DNA from: Armatimonadetes bacterium UBA1398
Lineage (GTDB): Bacteria > Armatimonadota > Zipacnadia > UBA1398
Assembly (NCBI GenBank): GCA_002305165.1
Contig: DBQI01000054.1
Location: 11,109 to 70,229, forward strand
Length of the DNA stretch: 59,121 nucleotides
Direction: 5' to 3'
Below the pieces are notes generated by a model. The model was not told where the DNA came from, searched no databases, and saw only the letters and a program-made list of their open reading frames with translations. Shown one piece after another: positions 18,264 through 27,834 of the stretch (the stretch's first letter is position 1; every line of letters starts with the position of its first letter). Position numbers and translations under genes: made by a program.

Positions 18264-18277
18264 GACGCCGGCGGCCA

Positions 18278-19297
18278 CTAATAGGGCAGAGGCGGCCGGG
18301 TGTCGTGGGCGCCCAGATAGACTAAGCGGCCATCGAGGGCTGCCGCTTCTCCCACATGGCTTCCGAAGGCGATGCGGGCACGCTCGCCCAACTGGACCGG
18401 CTCCTGAGGTGAGCGCGGCGCGACCATCAGGTCCATCAGGAACTGGCTGATCGCCCGATCGGTAACGCGGCACGGCCGATGGTTCCCGACCTCGGCGTTG
18501 ACGAGGGCGTAGGACTTGAGGACATCCTGCCTGCACTCGGCGAAGAGCTTGGGGTCGCCGTAGTAGTCGATGCCCAGGATCTGATCCCCACACGCCACGA
18601 TGACCCCGTTCGCCTGCATCGCTATCGTGGGCGCCATGCGATGGAGGAACTGCCACGCTCCGAGGACGGGCTGGGACCGGCCGATGGCGCTGTACGCGGG
18701 CCCCAGATCGATGGGGATGGGACTCGGTCCGAGGAGGTCGTACTGGCGCCGTATCTCCCTCCATACCGCCTCCTGGTCGCCGGTCGCGCTGAGGCCTCGC
18801 AGGGCGGGATGGGCGAGGGTGTACGTCGATGGGTCGAAGTAGGGGGAGTCCCCGCCCATCCGGCCCTCTTCGAAGCAGACGACGGGCAGGGCGGCCGTGC
18901 TCAGCGACGCCATGAAGAAGCTCCCGCCCCCTCCGCGCCCCTGGCCACCCCCGCCATAGCCTCCTCCGTACTGCCCGAAGACCGTGCCGTCGCCGTCATA
19001 GCTGGCCATGACGAACTGCTGGTTCATGCCATCAGGCATCTCGCGGATGGTGAGGGCGCCCGAGGCGAGAGCCTTGCCGGCGGGCTCGATGCGCGTGCCA
19101 TCGGGGAAGACAGAGGGCGAGTGGACGGGGAAGACGAGCAGGGAGCCGACGGCGGCCGGGGCGGCGACGGAGAGGGACCGCAGATGGCTCGCGATGAGGT
19201 CTCCCTCGGCCTGGCCCGCGGCTGGAGCGGCCAAGGTGATCCCGAGGGCAAGGAGGCTCAGTGCAAGGGATGCGACCAGTAGCTTGCGGCTCGTCAC
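18278..19297 (-). CDS. Exported ARPP-1-like protein with Gly-rich insert
   Basis: A signal peptide (MTSRKLLVASLALSLL to AAGQA) precedes a domain resembling the ARPP-1 family: LLVFPVHS near 54, ALPVVCFEEGRM near 135, the DQEAVWREI helix near 174, and a C-terminal GVIVACGDQILGIDYYGDPKLF followed by LKSYALVNAE. In family members the middle segment usually contains a conserved Gly-Glu loop; here it is replaced by a run rich in Gly (YGGGYGGGGQGRGGGG, about 109-124). Most ARPP-1 proteins I know of are cytoplasmic and of unknown function, so export is also unusual. Length is 339 residues. The family assignment rests on motif memory, not a search. Confidence 0.65.
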   Translation of the reverse strand: MTSRKLLVASLALSLLALGITLAAPAAGQAEGDLIASHLRSLSVAAPAAVGSLLVFPVHSPSVFPDGTRIEPAGKALASGALTIREMPDGMNQQFVMASYDGDGTVFGQYGGGYGGGGQGRGGGGSFFMASLSTAALPVVCFEEGRMGGDSPYFDPSTYTLAHPALRGLSATGDQEAVWREIRRQYDLLGPSPIPIDLGPAYSAIGRSQPVLGAWQFLHRMAPTIAMQANGVIVACGDQILGIDYYGDPKLFAECRQDVLKSYALVNAEVGNHRPCRVTDRAISQFLMDLMVAPRSPQEPVQLGERARIAFGSHVGEAAALDGRLVYLGAHDTRPPLPY

Positions 19298-19518
19298 GAG
19301 TGAGCACCTCCCGTGGTGGTTCCTGCCTGTGGGCAGCGCTGTGGCTGTTGGACCCTCCGCGCCGCATTCTGATTCATCTTGACGCGCCTCGGTAATGGCT
19401 CAAACAAGAAGGTGAGGAGTTGCAGGGCGCACTAATACAGAGTACAAAGAGGGGCTGAATACTGGCAACCAGACTCCTGATTTGCCCCGTGATTCCAGAC
19501 TCCTGGAGGAGTGATAAG
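19298..19518. promoter_or_regulatory. Divergent intergenic region with candidate promoter for the S55 peptidase-like gene
   Basis: On the plus strand TTGCAG (19420-19425) and TACAAA (19443-19448) are spaced 17 bases apart, a reasonable sigma70-type pair about 70 bases before the GTG start at 19519. GGAGGAG at 19505-19511 is the ribosome site. This gap is visibly more AT-rich than its neighbours. No RNA structure was recognised. Confidence 0.4.
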
Positions 19519-22500
19519 GTGAGATTGAGACCCCTGGCAGTTGGCGCGGTGTGCGTCGCTCTGCTCGGCATGATTGCGCCCGCGACCCTGGCGCAGACGT
19601 CTGGCTACTTCGACCCGGATACGATGATGAGCATCGAGGAGATGCAGCCGGGCCTGCGCGGCGTGTGCCGCACAGTGTTTCAGGGGAGCGAGATCACCGA
19701 GTTCAACGTGGAGATCGTGCGTGTCCTCCGCAACTTCGAGGGTCCCGCCGAGATGGTGCTGTTCCGCGTGCTGGACGGCCCCCTGATCGACCGCACCTCC
19801 TCCGTGCCCCGCGGCATGTCGGGAAGCCCGCTGTACTTCAACGGGAAGCTCGCCGGCGCCGCCTCCCGGGCCGTCGGCATCACGCGAGAGCCCCTCGCGG
19901 CGTTCACTCCCATCGAGTACATGCTCGAGTGCTTCGATGAGATGGACCGCCAGTCGGAGATGGCCGAGGACGCGACCGAGGTCACCTCGTTCTACCGCCT
20001 CGATGAGCCGCTGGTCTTGGACGGAGTGGCCCGGAGCTTCGCCGTGGACTGCGCCGCGAGTGGCAGCATGCCGGCGGTTTACAGCGCGCAGACGCTGCCC
20101 CTGGTTCCCATCAGCATGCCCCTGGTTCTCTCGGGCGTGCCCAGCAAGACGGTTGCCCAGCTCAGCGAGGTTCTAGCTCCCCGGGGCTTCGACGTGATGC
20201 AGGGCGTGACCGGCTCCTCGGACGCGCCCCCCTACACCGTGGAGGCCGGTAGCGCCATCGGCATCGGGCTGATGACGGGCGACTTCTCCGCCACCGGCGG
20301 CGGCACCATCACCTACGTCGATGGCGACCGGTACTTGGCCTTCGGCCATCCCATGTTCGGCGACGGCAAGGTCGATCTCCCCGCTACCTACATGGATGTG
20401 GCGGACTTCGTGGTCCAGGACGGCGACTTGGCGGAGAAGCTCCTCCTCCCCATCGACGCGGAGCCCATGGGCTCGGTCACGCAGGACCGCAACCAGGCGA
20501 TCGGCGGCACCCTCGGCACGACGGCGCCGACCTTCCCCGTCTCCCTGTCCGTGGACTTCCCCGCTCGCGGCATCGCCCACACCTACAACGTCCGGGTGGC
20601 CACCGATGAGTTCTTCGCGCCCATGATGTGCGCCATGGCGAGCGTGTCGGCCCTCGGCGAGTATCTGATGGCATCCGAGGACTACATGGTGACCTCGACG
20701 ATTCGCGCCACCAGCGTGACGGGCAAGACCATGGAACTGGCGGCCCAGGAGTACACTGGCTCTGGCTCCGTATCCGGCGCGATGATGCTCACGATGGATG
20801 CCGTGTCCCTCTTCATGACCAACGTCTTCAGCCCCGAGGACATGGCCGGGGTCCACATGGATTTCCAGATCGAGGAGCGGAAGGCAAGCGCCCAGCTGCT
20901 TCGCATGGAGCTGGATGACTGGGTCGTGGAGGCCGGTGACACGGTGGATGTGAAGGTCATCTACCGTCTCATAGAGGGTCAGGGCGAGCGGGAGCAGGTC
21001 ATCCAGATCCCCATCGATCCCGAGCACCCCACGGGCATGACGCTGCTGCAGGTCGCGGGCGGCTACTTCTTCGATGTGCTCGAGATGCAGACCGGGGTAG
21101 TCCGACCGACGCCCACGAGCCTCGAGCAGCTCATCCAGTGGTACCAGGATCAGGTTCATCCCAACACCCAACTTGTGGCAATGATGCCCACGCCGAAGCA
21201 GTCGTTCCTGAGCGGGGGCGTCCAGTACCCCGCGGTGCCCGCGGAGATCGGCGCCGTGCTGGCCTCTGCCGGCACGACGGACTACTCGCTCAGCGCCGAG
21301 GCCCGCACCCTTACGTGGGAGACCGAGTATGACATCATCGGGACGCTCTCCCATCCGCTCGTGATCGTCCGACCTGAGGACCGGTATGCGGGCGCCGCCG
21401 ACCTCGACGGGATGTCATCGCCCGCGGGGCTGAGCATCCAAGGCCTGGCGGTGGGAAGCGCGGCGCTGCCGTCGCATCCGGTCGTCGCGTCGCGAGTGTC
21501 CAACGAGCTGTGGTCGCGCTACCTGAGCCCCCGCCATGATCCCCGGGCGGCGATCTCGGCGCTCGGGCTGCCCCTGGGCGGCAGCCGCGTGCCACTCGAG
21601 ATCATCCAGGAGGTGCGGGATACGATCGACGGCTACCGCGAGTCTTGGCTCCAGGGCCCGCCTCCGCCCGGCATCCACATGCCGGACGATGCGGAACCCG
21701 GATCCGTCAAGCCCATCCGCACCCAGCAGGAGGATGTCGCCGACGAGGGGACGGCCGAGGAAGGCGAGACCGAGGAGGGCGAGGACGCAGAGGGAGAGGA
21801 AGACGAGGAGGACGCGGAGGAGGAGATCGAGCCTCTGCCCGTCAAGGCTCCGGCCGTCTGGACACAGTCCTCGGCCGATGACTTCCTGAGCGGCCACTTA
21901 GAGGGCAGCGCGGTCCTCGACTCGGGCGCGGTGGCCCTGGCGGCCAACCATCAGACGGTGGCGGCCTACCTCCCGAACGCCCTCTATGCCTGGTCCTTGG
22001 CGCCCGACGGCAACGGCGGCGTTCTGGTGGGCACCGGCCCGCGCGGCGCCGTCTACGGCGTCGGCGATGACGGCAAGCCCGAGGAGTTCCTCCAGGTGGA
22101 CGACGCCCAGGTGTTCGCCATCGAGAAGCTGAGCGATGGCACGGTGCTGGCGGGGACGGGCCCCAAGGGGATGCTCTACCACGCGGACGCCGATGGCACG
22201 GTCCTGTCGGCCGACACGCTGGATGCGAACTACATCTGGGACATCCTGCCCCTCGGCGATGAGGTGCTCGTGGCCACAGGGCCCGACGGCATGATCTACC
22301 GTGGCAAGCCTGGGGGCGCATACACGCCGTTCGTCGACACCCTCCAGGATCACGTTCTCTGCATGGCCCACGCCCTGGACGGGGACATCTACTTCGGCAC
22401 CGACGCCGGGCTGATCTACCGCGTCGCCCCGGACGCGTACGTGCGCCCCGTGGGCTCCTCGCCGCTGGGCGCGGTCTATGACATCACCGTGGCCGCCGAC

Positions 22501-23805
22501 GGCCAGGTGTACTTCTCCTCGGCGGGGAACGCGTACCGCATCGACGGGGATGGTCAGATCCACGCGGCCATTGAGACCTCAGATAGCGGCTCCTTCGCCC
22601 TCGAGAGCGCGGCATTCAAGGTCTTCCTCGGCACGAGCGAGCCGGGGAAGGTCTGGTCCGTTGACGTGGAGGGCAAGGTGAACGCCCACGGCCTCCTCCC
22701 CCACCCCGAGGGTCGCACCACGGACATGATCCTGGACGCCGAGGGCACGAACCTCTGGGTGCTCTCCACCGATCCGATCGTGCTCTACAGGATCCCCGTC
22801 CAGCCGTCGGCTGATGGAATCTACATGAGCCGAGTCCTCGATGCGGGCACCCAGTCCGAGTGGCTGGATGTGGATTGTGTGGCGATGCTGCCGGAGGGCA
22901 CGGCTCTGACCATCGAGACCCGCAGCGGCAACGAGCCCACCCCGAACGCCCTCTGGAGTGAATGGTGTCCGGTTGGCACGGGCCGGGCCAGGATGTCCGT
23001 CCGCAGTCCGGCAGCCCAGTACCTGCAGTACCGCATCCGGTTGGAGAGCGAGGAGGCGGCAGGCACTCCCGTTGTGGACAGCGTCGAGGTGCGCTACGTG
23101 GCGGCTAACCGCAAGCCGAGCGTCTCGTATGACGACCCCTCCGCGATCCGCTATGTGAAGAAGGAGGGCGAGCTCTCCTGGGATGCCAGCGATCCCGACT
23201 CCGATACGTTGCGGTACCACCTCTACTACTCGGCCGATCAGGGCGCTACCTGGTCGGAGATCGCCAAGAACATCGATGAGACGAGCCACGACTGGGATGT
23301 CTCCGAGTTGGAGCCGGGCCGGTACGACGTGCGGATCGTCGCAGATGACACCGTCTCCAATCCGGGTCGAGGGCTGACCGACGAGGTCATCGTGGGGCCC
23401 ATCTACGTGGACAACGTGGCCCCCACGGTTACCTTCACCGCGAACAGCGTCACCGTGGCCGAGGATGGGACCGTGACCGTCCAGTGCTCCGCTGGCGACG
23501 CTCACTCGGGGCTGAAGGTGGCCCAGTACAAGCTGGATGACGAGGCGTGGATGCCCATCGCCTCGCGCGGCCTCATCTTCCGGCCGGAGTACGACTTGCT
23601 GCAGTTCACCCTCACCGAGGTGCCGGGCGGCGAGCGCACCCTCAAGGTGGCCGTCTTCGACATGGCCGGCAACAGCGGCTCCGCCTCGGTCACCTTCACG
23701 GTGCCCGGAGGCGAGGAGGAGGCGGCGGAGCCCGAGGCGGAGGCTGAGGACGACACCGAGGACGATGCGGACGACGCGAACCTTATCGCCGACGCGGTGG
23801 GCTAG
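19519..23805 (+). CDS. Giant exported SpoIVB-like (S55) peptidase-domain protein with beta-propeller and Ig/fibronectin-like tail
   Basis: The GTG start at 19519 is chosen because GGAGGAG lies seven bases upstream and a signal peptide follows (RLRPLAVGAVCV to ATLAQ). The 1428-residue product begins with an S55-type region: GMSGSP at 99-104 (candidate nucleophile Ser101), TPIEYML soon after, then GGGTITYVDGDRYLAFGHPMF with His277. An acidic linker of Glu/Asp runs (about 740-775) leads to a propeller at about 785-1100 with NHL/WD-like blades (GGVLVGTGPRGAVYGV, GTVLAGTGPKGMLYHA, DEVLVATGPDGMIYRG). Two beta-sandwich modules end the chain (SWDASDPDSDTLRYHLYYSAD; YVDNVAPTVTFTANSV), followed by an acidic tail. 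Likely a large periplasmic or surface protein; whether it is proteolytic is unproven. Confidence 0.85.
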   Translation: MRLRPLAVGAVCVALLGMIAPATLAQTSGYFDPDTMMSIEEMQPGLRGVCRTVFQGSEITEFNVEIVRVLRNFEGPAEMVLFRVLDGPLIDRTSSVPRGMSGSPLYFNGKLAGAASRAVGITREPLAAFTPIEYMLECFDEMDRQSEMAEDATEVTSFYRLDEPLVLDGVARSFAVDCAASGSMPAVYSAQTLPLVPISMPLVLSGVPSKTVAQLSEVLAPRGFDVMQGVTGSSDAPPYTVEAGSAIGIGLMTGDFSATGGGTITYVDGDRYLAFGHPMFGDGKVDLPATYMDVADFVVQDGDLAEKLLLPIDAEPMGSVTQDRNQAIGGTLGTTAPTFPVSLSVDFPARGIAHTYNVRVATDEFFAPMMCAMASVSALGEYLMASEDYMVTSTIRATSVTGKTMELAAQEYTGSGSVSGAMMLTMDAVSLFMTNVFSPEDMAGVHMDFQIEERKASAQLLRMELDDWVVEAGDTVDVKVIYRLIEGQGEREQVIQIPIDPEHPTGMTLLQVAGGYFFDVLEMQTGVVRPTPTSLEQLIQWYQDQVHPNTQLVAMMPTPKQSFLSGGVQYPAVPAEIGAVLASAGTTDYSLSAEARTLTWETEYDIIGTLSHPLVIVRPEDRYAGAADLDGMSSPAGLSIQGLAVGSAALPSHPVVASRVSNELWSRYLSPRHDPRAAISALGLPLGGSRVPLEIIQEVRDTIDGYRESWLQGPPPPGIHMPDDAEPGSVKPIRTQQEDVADEGTAEEGETEEGEDAEGEEDEEDAEEEIEPLPVKAPAVWTQSSADDFLSGHLEGSAVLDSGAVALAANHQTVAAYLPNALYAWSLAPDGNGGVLVGTGPRGAVYGVGDDGKPEEFLQVDDAQVFAIEKLSDGTVLAGTGPKGMLYHADADGTVLSADTLDANYIWDILPLGDEVLVATGPDGMIYRGKPGGAYTPFVDTLQDHVLCMAHALDGDIYFGTDAGLIYRVAPDAYVRPVGSSPLGAVYDITVAADGQVYFSSAGNAYRIDGDGQIHAAIETSDSGSFALESAAFKVFLGTSEPGKVWSVDVEGKVNAHGLLPHPEGRTTDMILDAEGTNLWVLSTDPIVLYRIPVQPSADGIYMSRVLDAGTQSEWLDVDCVAMLPEGTALTIETRSGNEPTPNALWSEWCPVGTGRARMSVRSPAAQYLQYRIRLESEEAAGTPVVDSVEVRYVAANRKPSVSYDDPSAIRYVKKEGELSWDASDPDSDTLRYHLYYSADQGATWSEIAKNIDETSHDWDVSELEPGRYDVRIVADDTVSNPGRGLTDEVIVGPIYVDNVAPTVTFTANSVTVAEDGTVTVQCSAGDAHSGLKVAQYKLDDEAWMPIASRGLIFRPEYDLLQFTLTEVPGGERTLKVAVFDMAGNSGSASVTFTVPGGEEEAAEPEAEAEDDTEDDADDANLIADAVG

Positions 23806-23821
23806 GCGTCTATGCAGGTCT

Positions 23822-23875
23822 CGCCCCTCCTTGGGGCGTAGCAACGGGCGGTCGGGAGGCATTCCGGCCGCCCGT
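23822..23875 (+). terminator. Tandem hairpins after the S55 peptidase-like gene
   Basis: A small 6-bp hairpin (23822-23827 with 23833-23838) is followed by a 12-bp stem with one G-T pair (23844-23855 with 23864-23875, eight-base loop). No T tract follows. Their place 16 bases past the stop suggests transcript end or 3' protection. Confidence 0.45.
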
Positions 23876-23907
23876 CGCGCATCTGCGGACAGAGAGGTCG
23901 AGGCGCC

Positions 23908-24972
23908 ATGCTGGAGTTCAAGCCCGATGCCGAGATGGCGATGGCCCGCCACGAGGCCTGGTGGCACGGGGAGATCATCGATCGGCCACCCGTGTGGATC
24001 ACCGCGCCCAAGAGCGCCGACCACCCGCCGTTCCCAGAGAAGCGCCACTCCAGTATTCGGGAGCGGTGGTTCGACACGGAGTACCTCCTCGACGTGACCG
24101 ACGCCTACATGGCGCGGACCGCCTACCTGGGCGACTCCTTGCCCACCTGGTGGCCCAACCTGGGCCCTGAGGTCTACTCCGCCTTCCTCGGTTGTCCGCT
24201 CGAGTACACCAACGAGACGAGCTGGGCCGTGCCGATCGTGAAGGACTGGAGCGATCTGGACCTGATCCGCTTCGATGAGGCGAACGAGTATTGGCTCAAG
24301 ATCGGGGAGATGACCGACGCGGGGCTGGAGCGAGCCGCGGGGAGGTACTTCGTGGGCTACACGGACATCCACCCCGGCGCCGATGGCGCCTGCGCCTTCC
24401 GCGACCCGCAGCAACTGTGCATCGACCTGATGGAAGCGCCCGAACAGGCGAAGGAGCTCCTGCGGCGCGTGCAAGCCCCCTTCGCTGGGATCTTCGATCG
24501 GCTCGCCACAAGGCTGGAGGCGGCGGGCCATCCCGTGTTCTCGTGGCTTCCCGTGACGGGGGCCGGCCGGGTGCACATCCCGAGCAACGACTTCTCCTGC
24601 ATGGTCTCACCGGCCATGATGCGCGAGTTCTTCTTAGAGATCACCGTCGAGGAGTGCCGTCTGGCGGCCCGCAGTGTCTACCATCTCGATGGGCGCAACG
24701 CGATCAAGCACCTGGACATGCTGCTAGAGATCCCGGAGCTCCACGCGATCCAGCCCACGATCGGAGCGGGCGACGCGCTTGATGAGGCGTGGCTGGATGT
24801 CATGCGCCGCACCCGCGCCGCAGGCAAGGGGATACACCTCAGCGGAGGCTGGGACGTGATCCGGCAGGTCATCCAGGAGTTCGAGCCCGAGGGCTTCTAC
24901 TTCTGCACAGGGGCCGGCTCGGTCGAGGAAGCCGAGGCGCTGATAGATCGCATCGCGCGCTGGGAGGCGTAA
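23908..24972 (+). CDS. Uroporphyrinogen decarboxylase-like (URO-D superfamily) protein
   Basis: The 354-residue cytoplasmic protein has a URO-D fold pattern: RHEAWWHGEIIDRPPVWITAP at the start, GYTDIHPGADGACAFRDPQQLC in the middle, and C-terminal strands PVFSWLPVTGAGRVHIPSNDFSC, YHLDGRNAIKHLD, IQPTIGAGD and GIHLSGGWD. This branch (URO-D-like proteins of carbohydrate- and methyl-transfer loci) lacks the haem-enzyme signature and often acts as a corrinoid methyltransferase or has unknown activity; the His in YHLDG may bind zinc or cofactor. The ATG follows GAGG. It stands alone between a hairpin and the convergent ThuA gene, 11 bases away. Not a true haem-pathway HemE by motif. Confidence 0.8.
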   Translation: MLEFKPDAEMAMARHEAWWHGEIIDRPPVWITAPKSADHPPFPEKRHSSIRERWFDTEYLLDVTDAYMARTAYLGDSLPTWWPNLGPEVYSAFLGCPLEYTNETSWAVPIVKDWSDLDLIRFDEANEYWLKIGEMTDAGLERAAGRYFVGYTDIHPGADGACAFRDPQQLCIDLMEAPEQAKELLRRVQAPFAGIFDRLATRLEAAGHPVFSWLPVTGAGRVHIPSNDFSCMVSPAMMREFFLEITVEECRLAARSVYHLDGRNAIKHLDMLLEIPELHAIQPTIGAGDALDEAWLDVMRRTRAAGKGIHLSGGWDVIRQVIQEFEPEGFYFCTGAGSVEEAEALIDRIARWEA

Positions 24973-24983
24973 CGCTCGGCGGG

Positions 24984-25712
24984 CTACTCCGCCGTCCGGG
25001 CCGCCCAGTGGATGGCGTTGCTGACGAGCGTCCGGTAGCTCGGATGCTCGTACGCCTCACGGCCGTGCCCGAGTTGCAGGTACGCGACTCGGCCCTCGCC
25101 GAACTGAGTCGTCCACGCGAGTTGGCGACCGCTCTCCGGGTGGTCCGTCGTCAGCAGGACATGCGCGTCGGGGGACGCGTAGAAGCCGCCGTAGACCTCA
25201 TCCACGATGGTGAAGTCGGTGACGCCACGGGTGATGGGGTGGTCCGGGTCCGCGACGGTCACGGGGATCTCCACGTCATGACGGTAGGTGCAGGCGGGGC
25301 GGACCTCGCCGTCGACCTCAGTGTCCACCTGGTAGTAGTGGCCCCCTAGGATCGCGTGCCACTCCGTCCAGGCCTCCCACGAGCACAGGTGATGGTGTAG
25401 CGCCAGAACGCCCACACCGTCCCACATCGCCTGCAGAAGCCCGGACTTCTGCTCCTCCGTCGTCTCCTGGAACATGTCGTAGAAGACGATCACCTCGAAG
25501 TCCCGAAGGGCCTCGGAGGCGAGGACCGCGTTTGCTTCAGGCTGGACGACGTGCTCGACCTCGATGCCCTCGACGGCCTCGAACAGGGCGAAGAAGGGCT
25601 CGGACTCGAAGTCGTGGCCGCCCGTCACAAGCAGGACTCGAACGGATTCCGCGCCGGCGACGCCGGTCACGCTACCCGCCAGCACCATCGCACATGTCAT
25701 GACTCGCGCCAT
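24984..25712 (-). CDS. Exported ThuA-like protein (trehalose-utilisation family)
   Basis: The 242-residue protein has a signal peptide (about 1-21, ending VAGAES) and a ThuA-like class I glutamine amidotransferase fold: RVLLVTGGHDFESEPFFALFE, FEVIVFYDMF, GVGVLALHHHLCSW, DHPITRGVTDFTIVDEVYG and a C-terminal GRVAYLQLGHGREAY. The His-rich loop (LHHHLCSWEAW) takes the place of the amidotransferase nucleophile elbow. ThuA proteins act on sugars, trehalose catabolism being the original case, and are common next to Gfo/Idh and DUF1080 genes, as here. It is the last gene of a minus-strand operon-like run, 22 bases after the DUF5722 gene. Confidence 0.9.
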   Translation of the reverse strand: MARVMTCAMVLAGSVTGVAGAESVRVLLVTGGHDFESEPFFALFEAVEGIEVEHVVQPEANAVLASEALRDFEVIVFYDMFQETTEEQKSGLLQAMWDGVGVLALHHHLCSWEAWTEWHAILGGHYYQVDTEVDGEVRPACTYRHDVEIPVTVADPDHPITRGVTDFTIVDEVYGGFYASPDAHVLLTTDHPESGRQLAWTTQFGEGRVAYLQLGHGREAYEHPSYRTLVSNAIHWAARTAE

Positions 25713-25734
25713 CAGAGCGCCTCCACTCAGTTCT

Positions 25735-27834
25735 CTATCGCGGTGATCGGACCACCATCGGCCTGACCCAGTGGGCCCAGTCGCCCGAGGGGTCGCCGAG
25801 GGAGTCGACTTGCAGGGTCAGCCGCACCCGCTGGCCCGCGTAGGGGGAGAGGTCGACAGCCACCGCCCGCGCCGCATCGCCCGGCCGGGTGACGCCGCTC
25901 CAGAGCTCACGGCCATCCGCCAGCACCGCGAAGCCGACCCCGTCGCTGTCAGGATGCAGGACCTTCGTTCCAAACTCCAGCCTCAGGGCCTCGCCCTCTG
26001 CTAGCCGCGGCAGATCCAGGGCGTAGGTCGCTGTCGATAGCCGCTGTCCGGGCTGCCCCGGCGGGTGATGGAAGAGCGTGGGCCAGAGCAGACCCTCCAT
26101 CGCCCGGGTCCACTCGATGCGCCAACCCGCCGTGTCGCCCCACTCGGCCCTGTCGGCGAGGGCGCTCAGGTCGGCCACCAGGGCGTCAGGGTCCGGGCGA
26201 GGCGCGACCTCGCCCGAGACCGCGGGCACCTCGGCCGCGCGCCCCACCTGCGCCCAGGAGTCGACACCGATGACCTCCAGGGCGAAAGCGAAGGCCTCCT
26301 CCCACGCCGGCGTCCCAGCCGCGCGGAAGACCTCGTAGATGGGCCGCTTGCGGACCGGGCTCGATGGGCGGTCGCTCTCGAAGTCCGACTCCCAGACCCC
26401 GAGCCGCAGCCCGCCATCGCCGGGGTGATCCGCGTGGCGGTGGAGGATGAAAGCCTCGATCTCGGGTACCGCCAGGCATCGCTGGTAGGCGTAGGCGTAC
26501 GCCGCAGCCTGGATCCGCTCGCCCTCCGTCCCATCCCGGCAGTGGAAGCCCTGCTCGGACAGGATGATGCGAGGCGGCACGGGCGCGCCGCCGCCGGCAT
26601 CGGACCGGAGGAACTGGGGTTGGGCCAGGTATGCGGGCAGCACCTCGAGGTTGCGGAAGGTGACCTTCGGGGCGTCGAACCCCAGGACGGCCGTCTCATC
26701 GTCCCAGGTGGCCGCGTCGAACATGTCCTCGGGGTAGGGATGGAAGGCGAGGTCCCACGGAAAGGGCCCCTCCGCTCGGACGGCGCGGTTCAGCCGATCG
26801 AGGACCTCGCGCCCCTCAGCCGCTTTGAGTGGGTTCGGGTCCACACGGGTGTTCCAGTTGTGATCGAGGCTGACGTAGACGCGCAGATCGGGGTTCGCCT
26901 TCTGACAGGCCAACCAGGCGACCCGGAGCGCCGGCACGTAGTCTCGCACGAGCTCCTCGGGCGTCGACTCGCCCATGTTGTGCCAGTACCAGTGGGACTG
27001 GATCTCGTTCCCGATGACATAGTCGGAGACGAAGCCGTGCTCGCCCTCGGGATCGCCGTACCGATGGGCGAGGAACTCGATGGCGGCTCGGTAGTGGAGG
27101 TAGCCCTCGTGGTCGGTGAGGTTGAATGCGCCTAGGTGGTTGGGCGTCCGGGCGAGGTCGGTGCGCGGGTGGATCGTGGGGTTCGCAGGCTGGACCTCTG
27201 TGGGCACGGCGTTGATGGGGATCAGGATGACCCGCAGCCCCGCGTCGCTCAGGGGCTTGATGTCCGCGTCCAGGCTTCGGACGTAGTGCATGTTGATGCC
27301 GATGGGACGGCCATCTACGACCCAGACCTCCTCGGGGTCGGGATCCCACCAGGCCGTCACCACGTTCAGCATGACTCCGAAGTCGACCCAGCCATTGCCG
27401 AGGGCGAGCACGTCATCGTGATCGACCGGGCACGTGATGCCCTTGATGGTATCTGGCCGGTGCACTCCCCCCCGATAAGCGCCGCTGGGCGGAATGTCCG
27501 TCACGGCTCGCGGATGCCCCACGGGGCGGCCCGTGGACCTGTCCACGAGGAGGAAGCGCGAGTAGAGGCGGTCGGCGGCCCCCGCGGCACGAGAGAGGCG
27601 GAAGACCTCCTCCGAGCCGTCCCCCGTCCAGACGAAGGCGGTCAGGTCGGCGGTCTCGGTGGTCTCGTGGGGGAGCAGCTCAACGACGCCCACCGGCCGG
27701 CCGAGGGGCGCCAGCCGTACAGCAACGGCCCCTCCGCTCGCCTCGCCAGGCTCCAGCGCGACGGAGCGGACACCTGGGGCGGGCGCGAGGCCCGCCCAGG
27801 CGGCCGTGAGGAGGAGAGCGATCAATCGGGCCAC
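25735..27834 (-). CDS. Exported DUF5722 family glycoside-hydrolase-like protein
   Basis: The 699-residue product has a short signal peptide (MARLIALLLTAAWAGLAPA). A TIM barrel occupies about 160-500 with features of clan GH-A: YVIGNEIQSHWYWHN supplies the Asn-Glu acid/base candidate and RIILSEQGFHCRDG the nucleophile Glu candidate. These motifs and the KGITCPVDHDDVLALGNGW stretch match the DUF5722 family as I know it. A C-terminal jelly-roll-like domain (about 580-699) ends the chain. It overlaps the end of the DUF1080 gene by 13 bases, implying coexpression. Substrate is unknown, but the neighbours (DUF1080, ThuA, Gfo/Idh) suggest an unusual sugar or glycoside. Confidence 0.85.
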   Translation of the reverse strand: MARLIALLLTAAWAGLAPAPGVRSVALEPGEASGGAVAVRLAPLGRPVGVVELLPHETTETADLTAFVWTGDGSEEVFRLSRAAGAADRLYSRFLLVDRSTGRPVGHPRAVTDIPPSGAYRGGVHRPDTIKGITCPVDHDDVLALGNGWVDFGVMLNVVTAWWDPDPEEVWVVDGRPIGINMHYVRSLDADIKPLSDAGLRVILIPINAVPTEVQPANPTIHPRTDLARTPNHLGAFNLTDHEGYLHYRAAIEFLAHRYGDPEGEHGFVSDYVIGNEIQSHWYWHNMGESTPEELVRDYVPALRVAWLACQKANPDLRVYVSLDHNWNTRVDPNPLKAAEGREVLDRLNRAVRAEGPFPWDLAFHPYPEDMFDAATWDDETAVLGFDAPKVTFRNLEVLPAYLAQPQFLRSDAGGGAPVPPRIILSEQGFHCRDGTEGERIQAAAYAYAYQRCLAVPEIEAFILHRHADHPGDGGLRLGVWESDFESDRPSSPVRKRPIYEVFRAAGTPAWEEAFAFALEVIGVDSWAQVGRAAEVPAVSGEVAPRPDPDALVADLSALADRAEWGDTAGWRIEWTRAMEGLLWPTLFHHPPGQPGQRLSTATYALDLPRLAEGEALRLEFGTKVLHPDSDGVGFAVLADGRELWSGVTRPGDAARAVAVDLSPYAGQRVRLTLQVDSLGDPSGDWAHWVRPMVVRSPR

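Noticed and set aside
22579..24576. 665-codon minus-strand open frame across the S55 and URO-D-like genes
   Set aside because: It spans two genuine plus-strand genes and their intergenic hairpin and shows no coding signature.
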